The position numbers were made by a program, and so were the translations under genes. Source: Streptomyces sp. C10-9-1 (GTDB lineage Bacteria > Actinomycetota > Actinomycetes > Streptomycetales > Streptomycetaceae). Taken from it: DNA of 64,000 nt. The stretch is from the NCBI RefSeq assembly GCF_024497955.1, contig NZ_JANHKP010000001.1, positions 310,001 through 374,000 on the forward strand. Reading direction: 5' to 3'. Under the pieces are notes generated by a model. It was not told where the DNA came from. It worked only from the letters and a program-made list of their open reading frames with translations, and searched no databases. The first letter of the stretch is position 1; every line of letters begins with the position of its first letter. This document shows, in pieces, positions 1 through 10,275 of the stretch.

Positions 1-2
1 GG

Positions 3-701
3 GAGCTCGCCGTGGCCGCGTGGCTCGCCGAGGCCGGGGTGCCCGCGGTGCGGGCCGCCGAGCCCGGGGCCCGGCTGGTGCGCGGCCACCCGGTGACGGT
101 GTGGCGGCGGCTGCCCCCGCCGGTGCGGCCCGCCGCCCCGGCCGACCTGGCCGTGCTGCTCCGCCGCCTCCACGCCCTGCCCGCGCCGCCGTTCACCCTC
201 CCGCCGCGCGACCTCCTCGGGGGCGTGGAGCGGTGGCTGCGACTGGCCGGGGACGCCGTCGACGCCGAGGACGCCGCCTATCTGCGCGAGCGCCGCGACG
301 GGTTCGCGCGGGCCGCCGCCGCCCTCGTCCCCCACCTGCCGCCCGGCCCGATCCACGGCGACGCCCTGCCGCGCAACGTGCAGGTGGGCCCGGACGGCCC
401 GGTGCTGGTCGACCTGGAGACCGTCTCCCGCGACCTGCGCGAGCACGACCTGGTCGTGATGGCCCTCTCCCGGGACCGCTACGGCCTGGACCCGGCGGCC
501 TACGCGGCCTTCAGCGCGGCCTACGGCTGGGACGTGCGCGACTGGGAGGGCTGCGCGGTGCTGCGGGGCGCGCGCGAGACGGCCAGCTGCGCGTGGGTCG
601 CCCAGCACACTCCGGCCAACCCGGCGGCACGGACCGAGTTCCGCCGCCGGGTCGACTCCCTGCGGCACGGCGACACCGAGGTGCGCTGGCACCCCTTCTG
701 A
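3..701 (+). CDS. APH-family phosphotransferase, 5'-truncated
   Basis: This is the C-terminal part of an aminoglycoside phosphotransferase/choline kinase-like protein, which transfers phosphate from ATP to a small-molecule hydroxyl. The reading frame is open to the window edge, and codons before the first GTG (12) still read as coding (E-L-A before V-A-A-W-L), so the true start lies outside the window. The Brenner-type catalytic motif IHGDALPRN is present, followed about 15 residues later by VLVDLET, equivalent to the metal-binding D-x-D/E motif. The substrate cannot be told. Many such genes in Streptomyces are housekeeping small-molecule kinases rather than resistance genes, and nothing here shows resistance. 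It converges on the exonuclease gene across a hairpin. Confidence 0.8.
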   Translation, partial: ELAVAAWLAEAGVPAVRAAEPGARLVRGHPVTVWRRLPPPVRPAAPADLAVLLRRLHALPAPPFTLPPRDLLGGVERWLRLAGDAVDAEDAAYLRERRDGFARAAAALVPHLPPGPIHGDALPRNVQVGPDGPVLVDLETVSRDLREHDLVVMALSRDRYGLDPAAYAAFSAAYGWDVRDWEGCAVLRGARETASCAWVAQHTPANPAARTEFRRRVDSLRHGDTEVRWHPF

Positions 702-703
702 GG

Positions 704-725
704 GCGCACCCGCGCGCGGGTGCGC
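704..725. terminator. Bidirectional hairpin between convergent genes
   Basis: A perfect 22-nt palindrome, GCGCACCCGCG followed by its reverse complement, begins 3 nt after the kinase stop codon and lies between two convergent genes. There is no T-run, as is usual for Streptomyces terminators. The terminator role is inferred from position and stem strength. Confidence 0.55.
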
Positions 726-768
726 GGGGCGGGAGCGGCCCACCCGGCGGGCGCCCCGGACACGCCCG

Positions 769-1482
769 TCACCGGCTCCGCGGGATGACCGGCCAGGCCG
801 GCTCGACGACGGCCGAGGGGTTCGTGGTCCGGCGCAGATAGGACTGGAGCGAGGCCGACTGGGCGGCGGCCGCGCGCACCTGGAGGGCGTGCAGGTCCGT
901 CAGGGACAGCGCCCCGACGGGGCGGTGGCGCTCCCCCATGCGCCGCACCACGCGGACGGCGGCCACCGCGTCCGCCCGGGCGTCGTGGGCGTCGTCGAGC
1001 GGCACGCCGTAGTGCGCGCACAGGGCGTGCAGGGCGCGCTTGCCCTTGCGGTACCGGTCGACGTGCTTGTCGAGCACCAGCGGGTCGAGGATCGGGGACG
1101 GCAGCACACCCAGCCGTTCGCTGATCGACCTCAGGCCGTACCGACGGCACTCCCGGTCCAGCAGGGACAGGTCGTAGCGGGCGTTCATCACGACCAGCGG
1201 CGTGCCCGAGCGCAGCACCTCGGCCACGGCACCGGTGATCTCCTCGACCGCGGACGGCGCCGGGACGCCGTGCTGCCGGGCGTGGCCGGTCGTGATGCCG
1301 TGGATCTCCGAGGCCTGCTCGGGTATCGCCACTCCGGGATCGAGCAGCCAGGTCCGCTCCCGCGAGACCGTGCCGTCCGGCTCCAGCCGCACGACCGCCG
1401 CCGTGACGATGCGGTCCGACTCGACATCCGTGCCGGTCGTCTCCAGGTCGAACCCGACGAGCGGTCCACCGTGCCAGGACAT
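769..1482 (-). CDS. DEDDh 3'-5' exonuclease (DnaQ/epsilon-like)
   Basis: A 237-residue stand-alone exonuclease domain. Exo I is FDLETTG (Asp12 and Glu14 as metal ligands), Exo II lies around NARYD (Asp104), and Exo III is HDARAD (His166, Asp171), so all DEDDh residues are present. It should remove 3' nucleotides from DNA or RNA in the cytoplasm. There is no polymerase, helicase or BRCT part, so it is a proofreading-subunit-like or RNase T-like protein rather than the replicative polymerase. The ATG at 1482 was chosen because a GGAGGAGGGGG Shine-Dalgarno sequence lies just upstream and the protein begins shortly before Exo I. Streptomyces genomes carry several such paralogues, so the precise role is open. 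Confidence 0.88.
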   Translation of the reverse strand: MSWHGGPLVGFDLETTGTDVESDRIVTAAVVRLEPDGTVSRERTWLLDPGVAIPEQASEIHGITTGHARQHGVPAPSAVEEITGAVAEVLRSGTPLVVMNARYDLSLLDRECRRYGLRSISERLGVLPSPILDPLVLDKHVDRYRKGKRALHALCAHYGVPLDDAHDARADAVAAVRVVRRMGERHRPVGALSLTDLHALQVRAAAAQSASLQSYLRRTTNPSAVVEPAWPVIPRSR

Positions 1483-1574
1483 GACGCCCCCCTCCTCCAC
1501 GAGCGCGGTGCGCCCCGATGGATCCTCACCCTCGCACGCCGCACTGACACCGGCGCCGGCCCGTCCGCCGGGCT

Positions 1575-1609
1575 CCGGCCCCGGCCCCGGCCCCGGCCCC
1601 GGCCCCGGC
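1575..1609. repeat. CCGGCC hexanucleotide tandem repeat
   Basis: About 5.8 uninterrupted copies of the hexamer CCGGCC lie in the gap between the exonuclease start (1482) and the next gene (ending at 1644). It looks like a slippage-prone simple repeat. No function is evident. Confidence 0.8.
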
Positions 1610-1643
1610 GGGAGGCTCCCGCCCGGGCGCGGCCCGCCCGCGC

Positions 1644-1958
1644 TCAGCGGCCGCCGTCGCGCAGCAGCCTGCCGACGGGGCGGGGCACCGGGTAGTCCAG
1701 CGAGTCCGAGCAGTGCCGCAGCCACCGCCGCCCCTCCGCCGGGGTGGCCGACCACGCCCGGCGCAGGGCGCGCCGGAGGCGGATGTCCGCGACGGGGCCG
1801 TGGCCCCGCACGCCGCAGGGGATGCGCTGGCAGGTGTCGGCGATGACCTCGACCCTGCGCCAGTGCTCCCTCGCGGGAGGCGGCGCGCTCTCCGCGAGGG
1901 TCCGGATCTCGTCCAGTCCGGCCCTGGCGACGTCCTCGCACCAGCGCGCCACGGACAC
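1644..1958 (-). CDS. Small conserved hypothetical protein
   Basis: I cannot name a function. From GTG 1958 the protein has 104 residues. It is mostly helical and rich in Arg, Trp and Ala, with a central stretch ADTCQRIPCGVRGHGPVAD carrying two Cys and a His, and a C-terminal LDYPVPRPVGRLL. An AGGA five bases before this GTG supports the start. The frame stays open to an ATG at 2093, but the added N-terminus is a low-complexity Gly/Pro/Arg run without a Shine-Dalgarno sequence. It lies directly downstream of the SAV2148-family HEPN gene on the same strand and may be its operon partner. I have the impression of similar proteins beside that family in other Streptomyces, but this is memory and was not checked. 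Confidence 0.55.
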   Translation of the reverse strand: MSVARWCEDVARAGLDEIRTLAESAPPPAREHWRRVEVIADTCQRIPCGVRGHGPVADIRLRRALRRAWSATPAEGRRWLRHCSDSLDYPVPRPVGRLLRDGGR

Positions 1959-2105
1959 CCGCGTCCTGTCCACCGACCTCACCCGTCCCCCGGTACCGGT
2001 GGCCGGACCGCCCCGCGGCCCGCCGCGCGCGCCCCCGGCGCGCGGTCCCGCGCGACCGGTGGTCGGCCGCCGCGCCGGGACCCACGGGACCATGGTGCGC
2101 GCGGT

Positions 2106-3341
2106 TCAGGACACCGGGCGGGAATCGGCCCAGACCGACTCGAACTCCTCGCGATATGTCTGGAACAGGCCCGTGTCGAGTTCCTCGTCGGAGCGCACCA
2201 CCGCCCGCCCCCCGCCGCGGAGGACCAGCACGGGCGCCTCCATGCCGCGGGCGCGGCGCAGATAGGACTGGACGACGGCCAGCCCGCCGGGGCCGTCCCC
2301 GTCCACCAGGTAGGCGGTGAAGCGCGGGGTCTCGTCGAAGACCTGGATCTCGAAGGCCCCGGGGTCCTTCAGCCGGGCGCGCACCCGGCGCACGTGCAGG
2401 ATGTTCATCTCCACGGTGCGGCTCAGCTCGCCCTTCCTGAGGCCGAGTTCCCGCTCGCGCCGCTTGACGGCGCTGCTCGCCGGGTTGAGGAAGAGGAGCC
2501 GGACGCGGCACCCGGACTCGGCGAGCCGGACCAGCCTGCGGCCCGAGAAGTTCTGCACCAGCAGGTTCAGGCCTATGCCGATGGCGTCGAGGCGGCGCGC
2601 CCCGCCGAACAGGTCCTCGGCCGGGAGCTGGCGCTGCAGGCGCACCCGGTCGGGATGGACGGAGACCACGTCGGCGTACCGGTCGCCCACCAGGTCCTCG
2701 ACGGCGTCGACGGGGAGCCGCTCGGCGGAGGGCGCCCCGGTACCGCCGCCGAGTATCTCCAGCAGCCGCGCGGAGGCCCGCTCGGCCTGGGCGAGGACGG
2801 CCTCGTTGAGGGCGCGGTTGCGCGAGACGACGTTGCGGGCGACCTCCAGCTCGTCCAGGGCGAGCTCGACCTCCCGGCGGTCGTCGAAGTAGGGCTCGAA
2901 GCAGGGCCAGTGCTGCACCATCAGCTCGCGCAGCTGGGGCAGGGTCAGGAAGGACAGGACGTTGTCGTCCGCCGGGTCCAGCAGGTACCCCTTGCGGCGG
3001 GAGACCTCCCGCACGGCGACCGCGCGCTGCACCCACTCCTGACCGGCGGGACCCGCCGCCGCCACCACCCAGTCCTCGCCGTGCACCGGGTCGTACACCG
3101 GCCGCAGGACCGCGGCGACCACGGATCTCAGCCGCTGCTCCACCAGATTCAGCCAGATGTAGGCCCGGCCGGCCCGCTGGGCGCGCGTGCGCACCTCGCT
3201 CCAGGCGTCCGCCCCCCACGCCAGCTCCGCCCCGATCTCGATCGGCCGCGCGAGCGAGACCGCACCTGGCGGGATCTCGGCGGAGTCCTCTCCCTCGTGA
3301 CCCGCGTCACCGGGGGGTAGCTCCAGCCCTCCCGAGCTCAC
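2106..3341 (-). CDS. SAV2148 family HEPN domain-containing protein
   Basis: A 411-residue cytoplasmic protein matching my memory of the conserved actinobacterial SAV2148 family. Its hallmarks are the N-terminus SSGGLELPPGD, the central DRYADVVSVHPDRVRL and the C-terminal EEFESVWADSRPVS. HEPN domains are helical bundles found in RNases and toxin-linked proteins. An HEPN-type R-x(4-6)-H motif is not obvious here, so RNase activity should not be assumed. The middle part (GSGRRLVRLAESG-like, then RVRLLFLNPASSAVKRR) resembles a Rossmann or phospholipase D-like nucleic-acid fold. Start: GTG 3341, with AGAAGG ten bases upstream. The biological role is unknown to me. It is probably first in an operon with the small downstream gene. 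Confidence 0.8.
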   Translation of the reverse strand: MSSGGLELPPGDAGHEGEDSAEIPPGAVSLARPIEIGAELAWGADAWSEVRTRAQRAGRAYIWLNLVEQRLRSVVAAVLRPVYDPVHGEDWVVAAAGPAGQEWVQRAVAVREVSRRKGYLLDPADDNVLSFLTLPQLRELMVQHWPCFEPYFDDRREVELALDELEVARNVVSRNRALNEAVLAQAERASARLLEILGGGTGAPSAERLPVDAVEDLVGDRYADVVSVHPDRVRLQRQLPAEDLFGGARRLDAIGIGLNLLVQNFSGRRLVRLAESGCRVRLLFLNPASSAVKRRERELGLRKGELSRTVEMNILHVRRVRARLKDPGAFEIQVFDETPRFTAYLVDGDGPGGLAVVQSYLRRARGMEAPVLVLRGGGRAVVRSDEELDTGLFQTYREEFESVWADSRPVS

Positions 3342-3716
3342 CCACGCACCGCCTTCTGCTCCTGTACGCCGATCTTGACGATCAAGGAGCCTACTCCGGG
3401 AGCGGGATCCGGTGCAGCCCGATGGCAGGGGTTGTTTATCAACTCCCCTGATTGTGAAGACCGTTCCGGGCAGGTCGGGCAGGTTCCGTGAGCGGATTCA
3501 CGGACGTCGGCGCCACCCCGGCACCCCGGGGCGGGGGCGGCGCCCGGACGGGGGCGCAGGGGGCGCCGGCGCCCGGCCGGGCAGGGGGCGGGCCGCGGCA
3601 CCGGGTTGACCCGGACGACCGGAATGTCGAAGGTCCTAGGAGCTTGCCCCGATTTGGGGGAGGATCTTGGCCGATAGTTCCCCGTACCCCGGATCAGAAG
3701 TGGAAGAGTCGTATCT
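3342..3716. other. Divergent intergenic region, HEPN gene / glgX
   Basis: 375 bases between divergent genes. On the minus strand a 15-codon TTG-started frame (3383 to 3338, preceded by CGGAG) ends in a TGA that overlaps the GTG of the HEPN gene as GTGA. It may be a coupled leader or chance. TTGACGATCAA (3375-3385) is an imperfect palindrome. An inverted repeat CAGGGGTTG / CAACTCCCCTG surrounds TTTAT at 3426-3450. No convincing promoter hexamers for glgX were found. Confidence 0.4.
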
Positions 3717-5834
<2,118 letters not shown>

Positions 5835-5924
5835 AAGGTTCCCGGTGGCGCGGAACATCACCCGATGGACCGAACGGGTGCACGGAACGGCACAGAACCG
5901 TTCACAGCGGGTACGTGTGTTCGC

Positions 5925-8357
5925 ATGACACCCACGGCCACCTACCGGCTCCAGCTCCAGCCGGACTTCACCTTCGCCTCCGCGGCGGCTGCGGTCCCGT
6001 ACCTCGCCGCCCTCGGCGTCTCCCACCTGCACCTGTCGCCGGTGCTGGAGGCGGTGCCCGGCTCGACGCACGGCTACGACGTCGTCGACCACGGCCGGGT
6101 GCGGGAGGAGCTCGGCGGCGAGGAGGGGCTCCGCGCCCTGGCGCGGACCGCCCGGGCGCACGGCCTCGGGCTGGTGGTGGACATCGTGCCGAACCACATG
6201 GCGGCCGTCCCCCGCCACAACCGGGCCTTCCGCGAGGTGCTGCGCGAGGGCCCCTCCTCCCCCTACGCGCACTGGTTCGACATCGACTGGTCGGCGGGGG
6301 ACGGCAGGGTGCTCCTGCCGGTACTCCCCGGGCGCCTCGGCGCCGAGCTCGACCGGCTGCGGGTCGAGGGCGGGGAGCTGCACCACGGGGAGCAGCGCTT
6401 CCCCCTGCGGGAGTCCACGGCCCACCTGCCGCTGGGGGAGCTGCTCGACGCCCAGTGGTACCGGCTCGCCTGGTGGCGGCTGGCCCGCACGGAGCTCAAC
6501 TACCGGCGCTTCTTCACGGTCTCCGACCTGATCGGCGTCCGCGTGGAGGACCCGGCGGTCTTCGAGGCCACGCACGCCAAGATCCTGGAGCTGGTGCACG
6601 ACGGCGTGGTCGAGGGCCTGCGCGTGGACCACCCCGACGGGCTGGCCGACCCGGAGGGCTATCTGCGCCGGCTGCACGAGGCCGCGGGCGCGTCCTGCTG
6701 GATCGTCGTGGAGAAGATCCTCACCGGACCCGAGCGTCTTCCGTCCGGCTGGCCCGTCGCCGGGACCACCGGGTACGACGCGCTGCACCGCGTCGACGGG
6801 CTGTTCACCGACCCGCAGGGGCTGCGCCGGCTGATCGGCGCCTACCGCGACACCACCGGGGTCGAGGACGCTCTGGGCGGGCGGTGGGAGGCGACCGTGC
6901 GCCGGGCGGCGTACGAGGTGGTGACCCACGAACTGGCCGCGGAGACGGCCACCCTGGTCCGGCTCGCCGAGCGGATCTGCTCCGCCGACGTGCGGCTCGC
7001 GGACCTGGCGCCGTGGGCCCTCGGCACCGCACTGCGCGAGCTGCTGGTGCGGGTGCCGGTCTACCGCCCGTACCGGGTCGGGGAGGAGGAGGCGCTGCCG
7101 GAGGAGGCGGCGCGCGCCGCACGGGCGGCGTTCACCGTGGAGGAGGAGGCCGCGGCCGTGGACGCCGTCCGCGATCTGGCGCTCGGCAGACTGGGCGACG
7201 GCCCGGACCACGTACGCTTCCGGGCGCGGTTCGCCCAGACCTCCTCGGCGCTGCGGGCCAAGTCGGTGGAGGACACGGCCTTCTACCGCTACGCCCCCCT
7301 GATCTCGGCCGACGAGGTCGGCGGGGACCCGGGGGACCCGGCCGTCGCCCCGGCGGCCTTCCACCGCTTCTGCGGCCGCCTCGCCGAGGACTGGGCCGCC
7401 ACCGGCACGGTGCTGACGACGCACGACACCAAGCGCAGCGCCGACGTCCGCGCGCGCATCGCGGTGCTGTCGGAGTGCCCGGAGCGGTGGACCGCCTTCC
7501 TCGACGGCATCGCCTCCCACGTCCCGGCGCCGGACCCGCAGCTCGCCTGGGTCGCCTGGCAGACGGCCGTCGGACTCGGCACCCCGGACGCGGACCGGCT
7601 GGAGGGGGCGCTGCTCAAGGCGGTCCGCGAGGCCGGGGTGCGCACCAGCTGGACGGAGGCCGACCCGGCGTACGAGAAGGCGGTCTCGGCCTTCGTCGGC
7701 GCGGGGCCCGCGGGGGCGGGACGGGAGGCGGTGGCGCGGCTGGTGGCCGGACTCGCGCCGCATGTGCGGGCGAACGTGCTGGGCGCGGCCCTGCTGCACC
7801 TGACCATGCCCGGGGTGCCGGACGTCTACCAGGGGTCGGAGGGCGAGTTCCTGGCCCTGGTGGACCCGGACAACCGCGCACCCGTGGACTTCCCGGCGGT
7901 CGCGGGGCCCGGTGCCGGGCCGGGCGCCGCCCCGGCCGCGTCCGCGCCGGGAAGCGCGCCGGTCACCGGCCCGGGCGCCGGCTCCGAGCTGGGTGCGGAG
8001 AAGCTGGCGCTCACGGCGGCGGCACTGCGGCTGCGCCGCGAGCGGCCGGAGTCCTTCGGCCCCGGCTCGGGCTACGCGCCGCTGGCGGCCGAGGGCCCCG
8101 CGGCCGACCACTGCGTCGCCTTCCACCGGTCGGGCGCGGTCGTCACCGCCGTGACCAGGCTGTCGATGCGCCTGGCCCGGCGCGGCGGCTGGAGCGGCAC
8201 GAGCCTGCCCCTGCCGCCCGGTGAGTGGGTCGATCTGCTCGGCGGCGGCCGGCGGTTCGCCGGGGGCACGGTGGCCCTGGCCGAGCTGTTCGCGCGGCGC
8301 CCGGTGGCGCTCCTCAGCCGCGCGGACGCACCAGCAGCGTCTTCGGGGAGCGGGTGA
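5925..8357 (+). CDS. treY: Malto-oligosyltrehalose synthase TreY
   Basis: An 810-residue GH13 enzyme that isomerises the reducing-end alpha-1,4 bond of maltodextrins to alpha,alpha-1,1, giving maltooligosyltrehalose. Family marks are TYRLQLQPDFTF at the start, STHGYDVVDH, DIVPNHMA, GLRVDHPDGLADPEGY (catalytic Asp), IVVEKIL (catalytic Glu) and SSALRAKSVEDTAFYR. Start ATG 5925 places the conserved TYRLQ motif at the N-terminus; an upstream in-frame ATG at 5865 would add about 20 unconserved residues. A Gly/Ala/Pro-rich insert (PGAGPGAAPAASAPGSAP, near residue 665) interrupts the C-terminal part. The 3' end overlaps the convergent P450-like gene by 44 bases. It works with TreZ (12784), which lies beyond four inserted genes. 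Confidence 0.95.
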   Translation: MTPTATYRLQLQPDFTFASAAAAVPYLAALGVSHLHLSPVLEAVPGSTHGYDVVDHGRVREELGGEEGLRALARTARAHGLGLVVDIVPNHMAAVPRHNRAFREVLREGPSSPYAHWFDIDWSAGDGRVLLPVLPGRLGAELDRLRVEGGELHHGEQRFPLRESTAHLPLGELLDAQWYRLAWWRLARTELNYRRFFTVSDLIGVRVEDPAVFEATHAKILELVHDGVVEGLRVDHPDGLADPEGYLRRLHEAAGASCWIVVEKILTGPERLPSGWPVAGTTGYDALHRVDGLFTDPQGLRRLIGAYRDTTGVEDALGGRWEATVRRAAYEVVTHELAAETATLVRLAERICSADVRLADLAPWALGTALRELLVRVPVYRPYRVGEEEALPEEAARAARAAFTVEEEAAAVDAVRDLALGRLGDGPDHVRFRARFAQTSSALRAKSVEDTAFYRYAPLISADEVGGDPGDPAVAPAAFHRFCGRLAEDWAATGTVLTTHDTKRSADVRARIAVLSECPERWTAFLDGIASHVPAPDPQLAWVAWQTAVGLGTPDADRLEGALLKAVREAGVRTSWTEADPAYEKAVSAFVGAGPAGAGREAVARLVAGLAPHVRANVLGAALLHLTMPGVPDVYQGSEGEFLALVDPDNRAPVDFPAVAGPGAGPGAAPAASAPGSAPVTGPGAGSELGAEKLALTAAALRLRRERPESFGPGSGYAPLAAEGPAADHCVAFHRSGAVVTAVTRLSMRLARRGGWSGTSLPLPPGEWVDLLGGGRRFAGGTVALAELFARRPVALLSRADAPAASSGSG

Positions 8358-9264
8358 TCAGACCGCTGGAGACGGGGCGGAAGCCCTCCGCCCACCGGAT
8401 GCGCGGCATGGCCGCCATCAGCGCCCGCAGGCCGTACTCCGCCTCCATCGCGGCGAGGCCCACCGCCGGGCAGCCGCCCAGTCCGTAGGTCAGCTGCCCG
8501 GGGTCGCCGCGCAGCATGTCGAAGCGGTCGGGGTCGCGGAACCGCTCCGGGTCCCGGCCCGCGGCCCCGATCAGGCAGGCCACCGTGGCACCGGGCGGCA
8601 GCGTCCCCCCGCTGAGGGCGACCTTGGCGGCGGTCCGGCGGATGACCACGAGGACGGGCGGGTCGCGCCGCAGGGACTCCGTCCAGGCCCGCGGTATCAG
8701 CCGGGGCTCCGCGCGCAGGGCCGCGAGCCGGTCCGGGTGGTCGAGGACGTTGGCGAGGAACGAGGCGAGTGCCTTCTCCCGCACCGGTACCTGGGCGACG
8801 CACCGCCCGGCGAGCAGGGCGCGCCCGGCGTTCCTGCCGCGCACCCCGACCGCGCCCGAGGGCAGCCACCGGCAGAACTCCTCCACCAGGTCCGCCTGCG
8901 AGCGGTCGGCGATGCGCCGCGCCAGGACGTACGCGGTGCGCTCCACCACCTCGCGCAGCGCGCCCGGCACCGGCGCGGCGTGGGGCGCGCAGGCGGCGTC
9001 GCCCGGCCGGTGGCCGTGGGTGAAGCGGAGGTCGGTCAGCGCGGTGGCGACGTCGCGGTAGCGGCTCAGGAGCCAGGCTCCCACGGAGGCGTCGTAGGTG
9101 AGCGGGTGGTCCTCGCGCAGGCGCCGGTAGCCCTCGTAGAGCTCGTGCTCGTTTCCGGTCGGCAGCCCCGGCAGCAGGCTGACCCGGTGCGAGGAGGGGC
9201 CCGGCGGGACGGCCGAGGGGCGGGGCGGGGCGGGCTCGGGCGTGGCATGGGTGTCCGCGTGCAT
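8314..9264 (-). CDS. Short P450-like protein with altered heme loop
   Basis: 316 residues, against about 400 for bacterial P450s. Recognisable parts are WLLSRYRDVATALTDLRFTH (B/C region), DHPDRLAALRAEPRLIP, the K-helix ExxR as ESLRRDPPV, then ERFRDPDRFDMLRGDPG. Three features are abnormal. The helices F/G region between RWLPSG and ALLAG is missing about 60 residues. The I-helix AGxxT reads AGRCVA, without the acid/alcohol pair. The heme loop FGxGxHxCxG reads YGLGGCPAVG. Allowing a two-residue deletion, the Cys keeps its normal distance from the following helix (AAMEAEYGL), so heme binding is possible but unproven. Start ATG 9264 has AGGGGAG upstream. It could be a non-catalytic P450 relative. 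No redox partner gene is near. Confidence 0.75.
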   Translation of the reverse strand: MHADTHATPEPAPPRPSAVPPGPSSHRVSLLPGLPTGNEHELYEGYRRLREDHPLTYDASVGAWLLSRYRDVATALTDLRFTHGHRPGDAACAPHAAPVPGALREVVERTAYVLARRIADRSQADLVEEFCRWLPSGAVGVRGRNAGRALLAGRCVAQVPVREKALASFLANVLDHPDRLAALRAEPRLIPRAWTESLRRDPPVLVVIRRTAAKVALSGGTLPPGATVACLIGAAGRDPERFRDPDRFDMLRGDPGQLTYGLGGCPAVGLAAMEAEYGLRALMAAMPRIRWAEGFRPVSSGLITRSPKTLLVRPRG

Positions 9265-9423
9265 CGGCAACTCCCCTGTCGCGGCCGCGGCTCCTCGTGG
9301 TGCGCGGTCGACTCCAGGCCACCACCGCCGCCCCCGCACCGCAGGCCCCGTACGGCCGTTCGGGTGATTTCGGAGGGTGACGGGCCGGGGCGGCGGAGCC
9401 CCTCTCGCCCGGCCGCCGGAGGG

Positions 9424-9975
9424 TCAGCGCGCGGTCAGGCGGAACAGCACGTTGCCGAAGCCGACCATGTCGCCGTCCTGGACGACGATGGAGCCGGTCA
9501 GCCGGCGCCCGTTGACCGTGGTCCCGTTGGTGGAGCCGAGGTCCCTGAGCACCCACAGCCGCGCCTGGTGGCTCAGCTCGGCGTGCATCCGGGAGACGGA
9601 GTCGTGGGTGAGGCGCAGCCCGTTGGCCGGGTCCCTGCCGATGCGCAGCGGGTCCGGCCCGGGCTCGGGCAGCAGCAGCGGCGGCAGCTTCTCCGCCTGC
9701 CAGGCCCGCCGCATCCGCACCGAGAAGGCGGACATCCGGCCCACGAGACCGTACAGGCCCCGGGAGATCCGGCCGTCCTGGGCGGCGAGGTCGGAGGTGA
9801 GCGCCGCCAGCTCCTCCGGCCTGCGCGCGGCCAGGACGAGCTCCATCCGCTGGACGAAGGTGTCGTGCGACAGCCGCCCCTGGGCAGCGCCCTCCCGCAG
9901 CACGGCCAGGGCGTGCTCGCGCTCGGCATCGGAGACCCGCACGGGGCAGGAGGGCAGCTCATGGGACGACGTCAC
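9424..9975 (-). CDS. DUF1707-FHA domain protein
   Basis: 183 residues with two domains. The N-terminal DUF1707 (about 12-65, RVSDAEREHALAVLREG...GRLSHDTFVQRM) is a short domain common in actinobacterial membrane-linked and signalling proteins. The C-terminal FHA domain (about 105-180) has the phosphothreonine-binding residues in RIGRDPANGL, SVSRMHAEL and STNGTTVNG. It should bind a Thr-phosphorylated partner of a Ser/Thr kinase pathway; no kinase gene is in the window. There is no transmembrane segment. The start is GTG 9975, where no Shine-Dalgarno sequence is visible, so a leaderless mRNA is possible. Confidence 0.9.
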   Translation of the reverse strand: MTSSHELPSCPVRVSDAEREHALAVLREGAAQGRLSHDTFVQRMELVLAARRPEELAALTSDLAAQDGRISRGLYGLVGRMSAFSVRMRRAWQAEKLPPLLLPEPGPDPLRIGRDPANGLRLTHDSVSRMHAELSHQARLWVLRDLGSTNGTTVNGRRLTGSIVVQDGDMVGFGNVLFRLTAR

Positions 9976-10275
9976 ACGGAGGATTGTCCGCCGGGGGCAC
10001 CCGAGGTGTCCAGAAGAGCGGCCGTGGTCCGCCGATCCCCGCCCGCCGTACGGGAGTTACGCCGCGGAGCCGGGGGAGGCGGGTGCGGCCGGGCGGCGGA
10101 AAACCGGTGGACCGGGGCGGGCCGCCGCGTCTACCGTGGCCGCGACGCCCTGGAACAGGAGAGGAGGCGAGTGCCGTGACACCCACACGATCCCCGCGCT
10201 CCCTGCCCTGCCGCCCGGCGTCCGCCGTCTGACCGGGAGCGCTCCGCAGAGCCTGTCTTCCCGGAGGACCCTCCC
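9976..10275. other. Divergent intergenic region, FHA gene / GNAT gene
   Basis: 300 bases. Apart from the short leader-like frame at 10176-10232 no gene is evident. No clear -35/-10 pair or strong repeat was found. Confidence 0.4.
10176..10232 (+). CDS. Possible 18-residue leader peptide
   Basis: A GTG-started frame of 18 codons (reads M-T-P-T-R-S-P-R-S-L-P-C-R-P-A-S-A-V) has an unusually strong Shine-Dalgarno sequence, GGAGAGGAGG, eight bases upstream, better than that of most genes here. It ends 43 bases before the GNAT start. The peptide is rich in Arg, Pro and Ser and has one Cys. It could be a translated leader controlling the GNAT gene, a stand-alone small protein, or chance. I know of no matching family. 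Confidence 0.3.
   Translation: MTPTRSPRSLPCRPASAV

Noticed and set aside
8440..8500. Reading the P450-like heme loop as lacking the Cys ligand altogether
   Set aside because: A gap-free alignment puts Ala at the Cys position, but a two-residue deletion keeps the Cys-to-helix spacing and matches the following residues better, so loss of the ligand is not certain.
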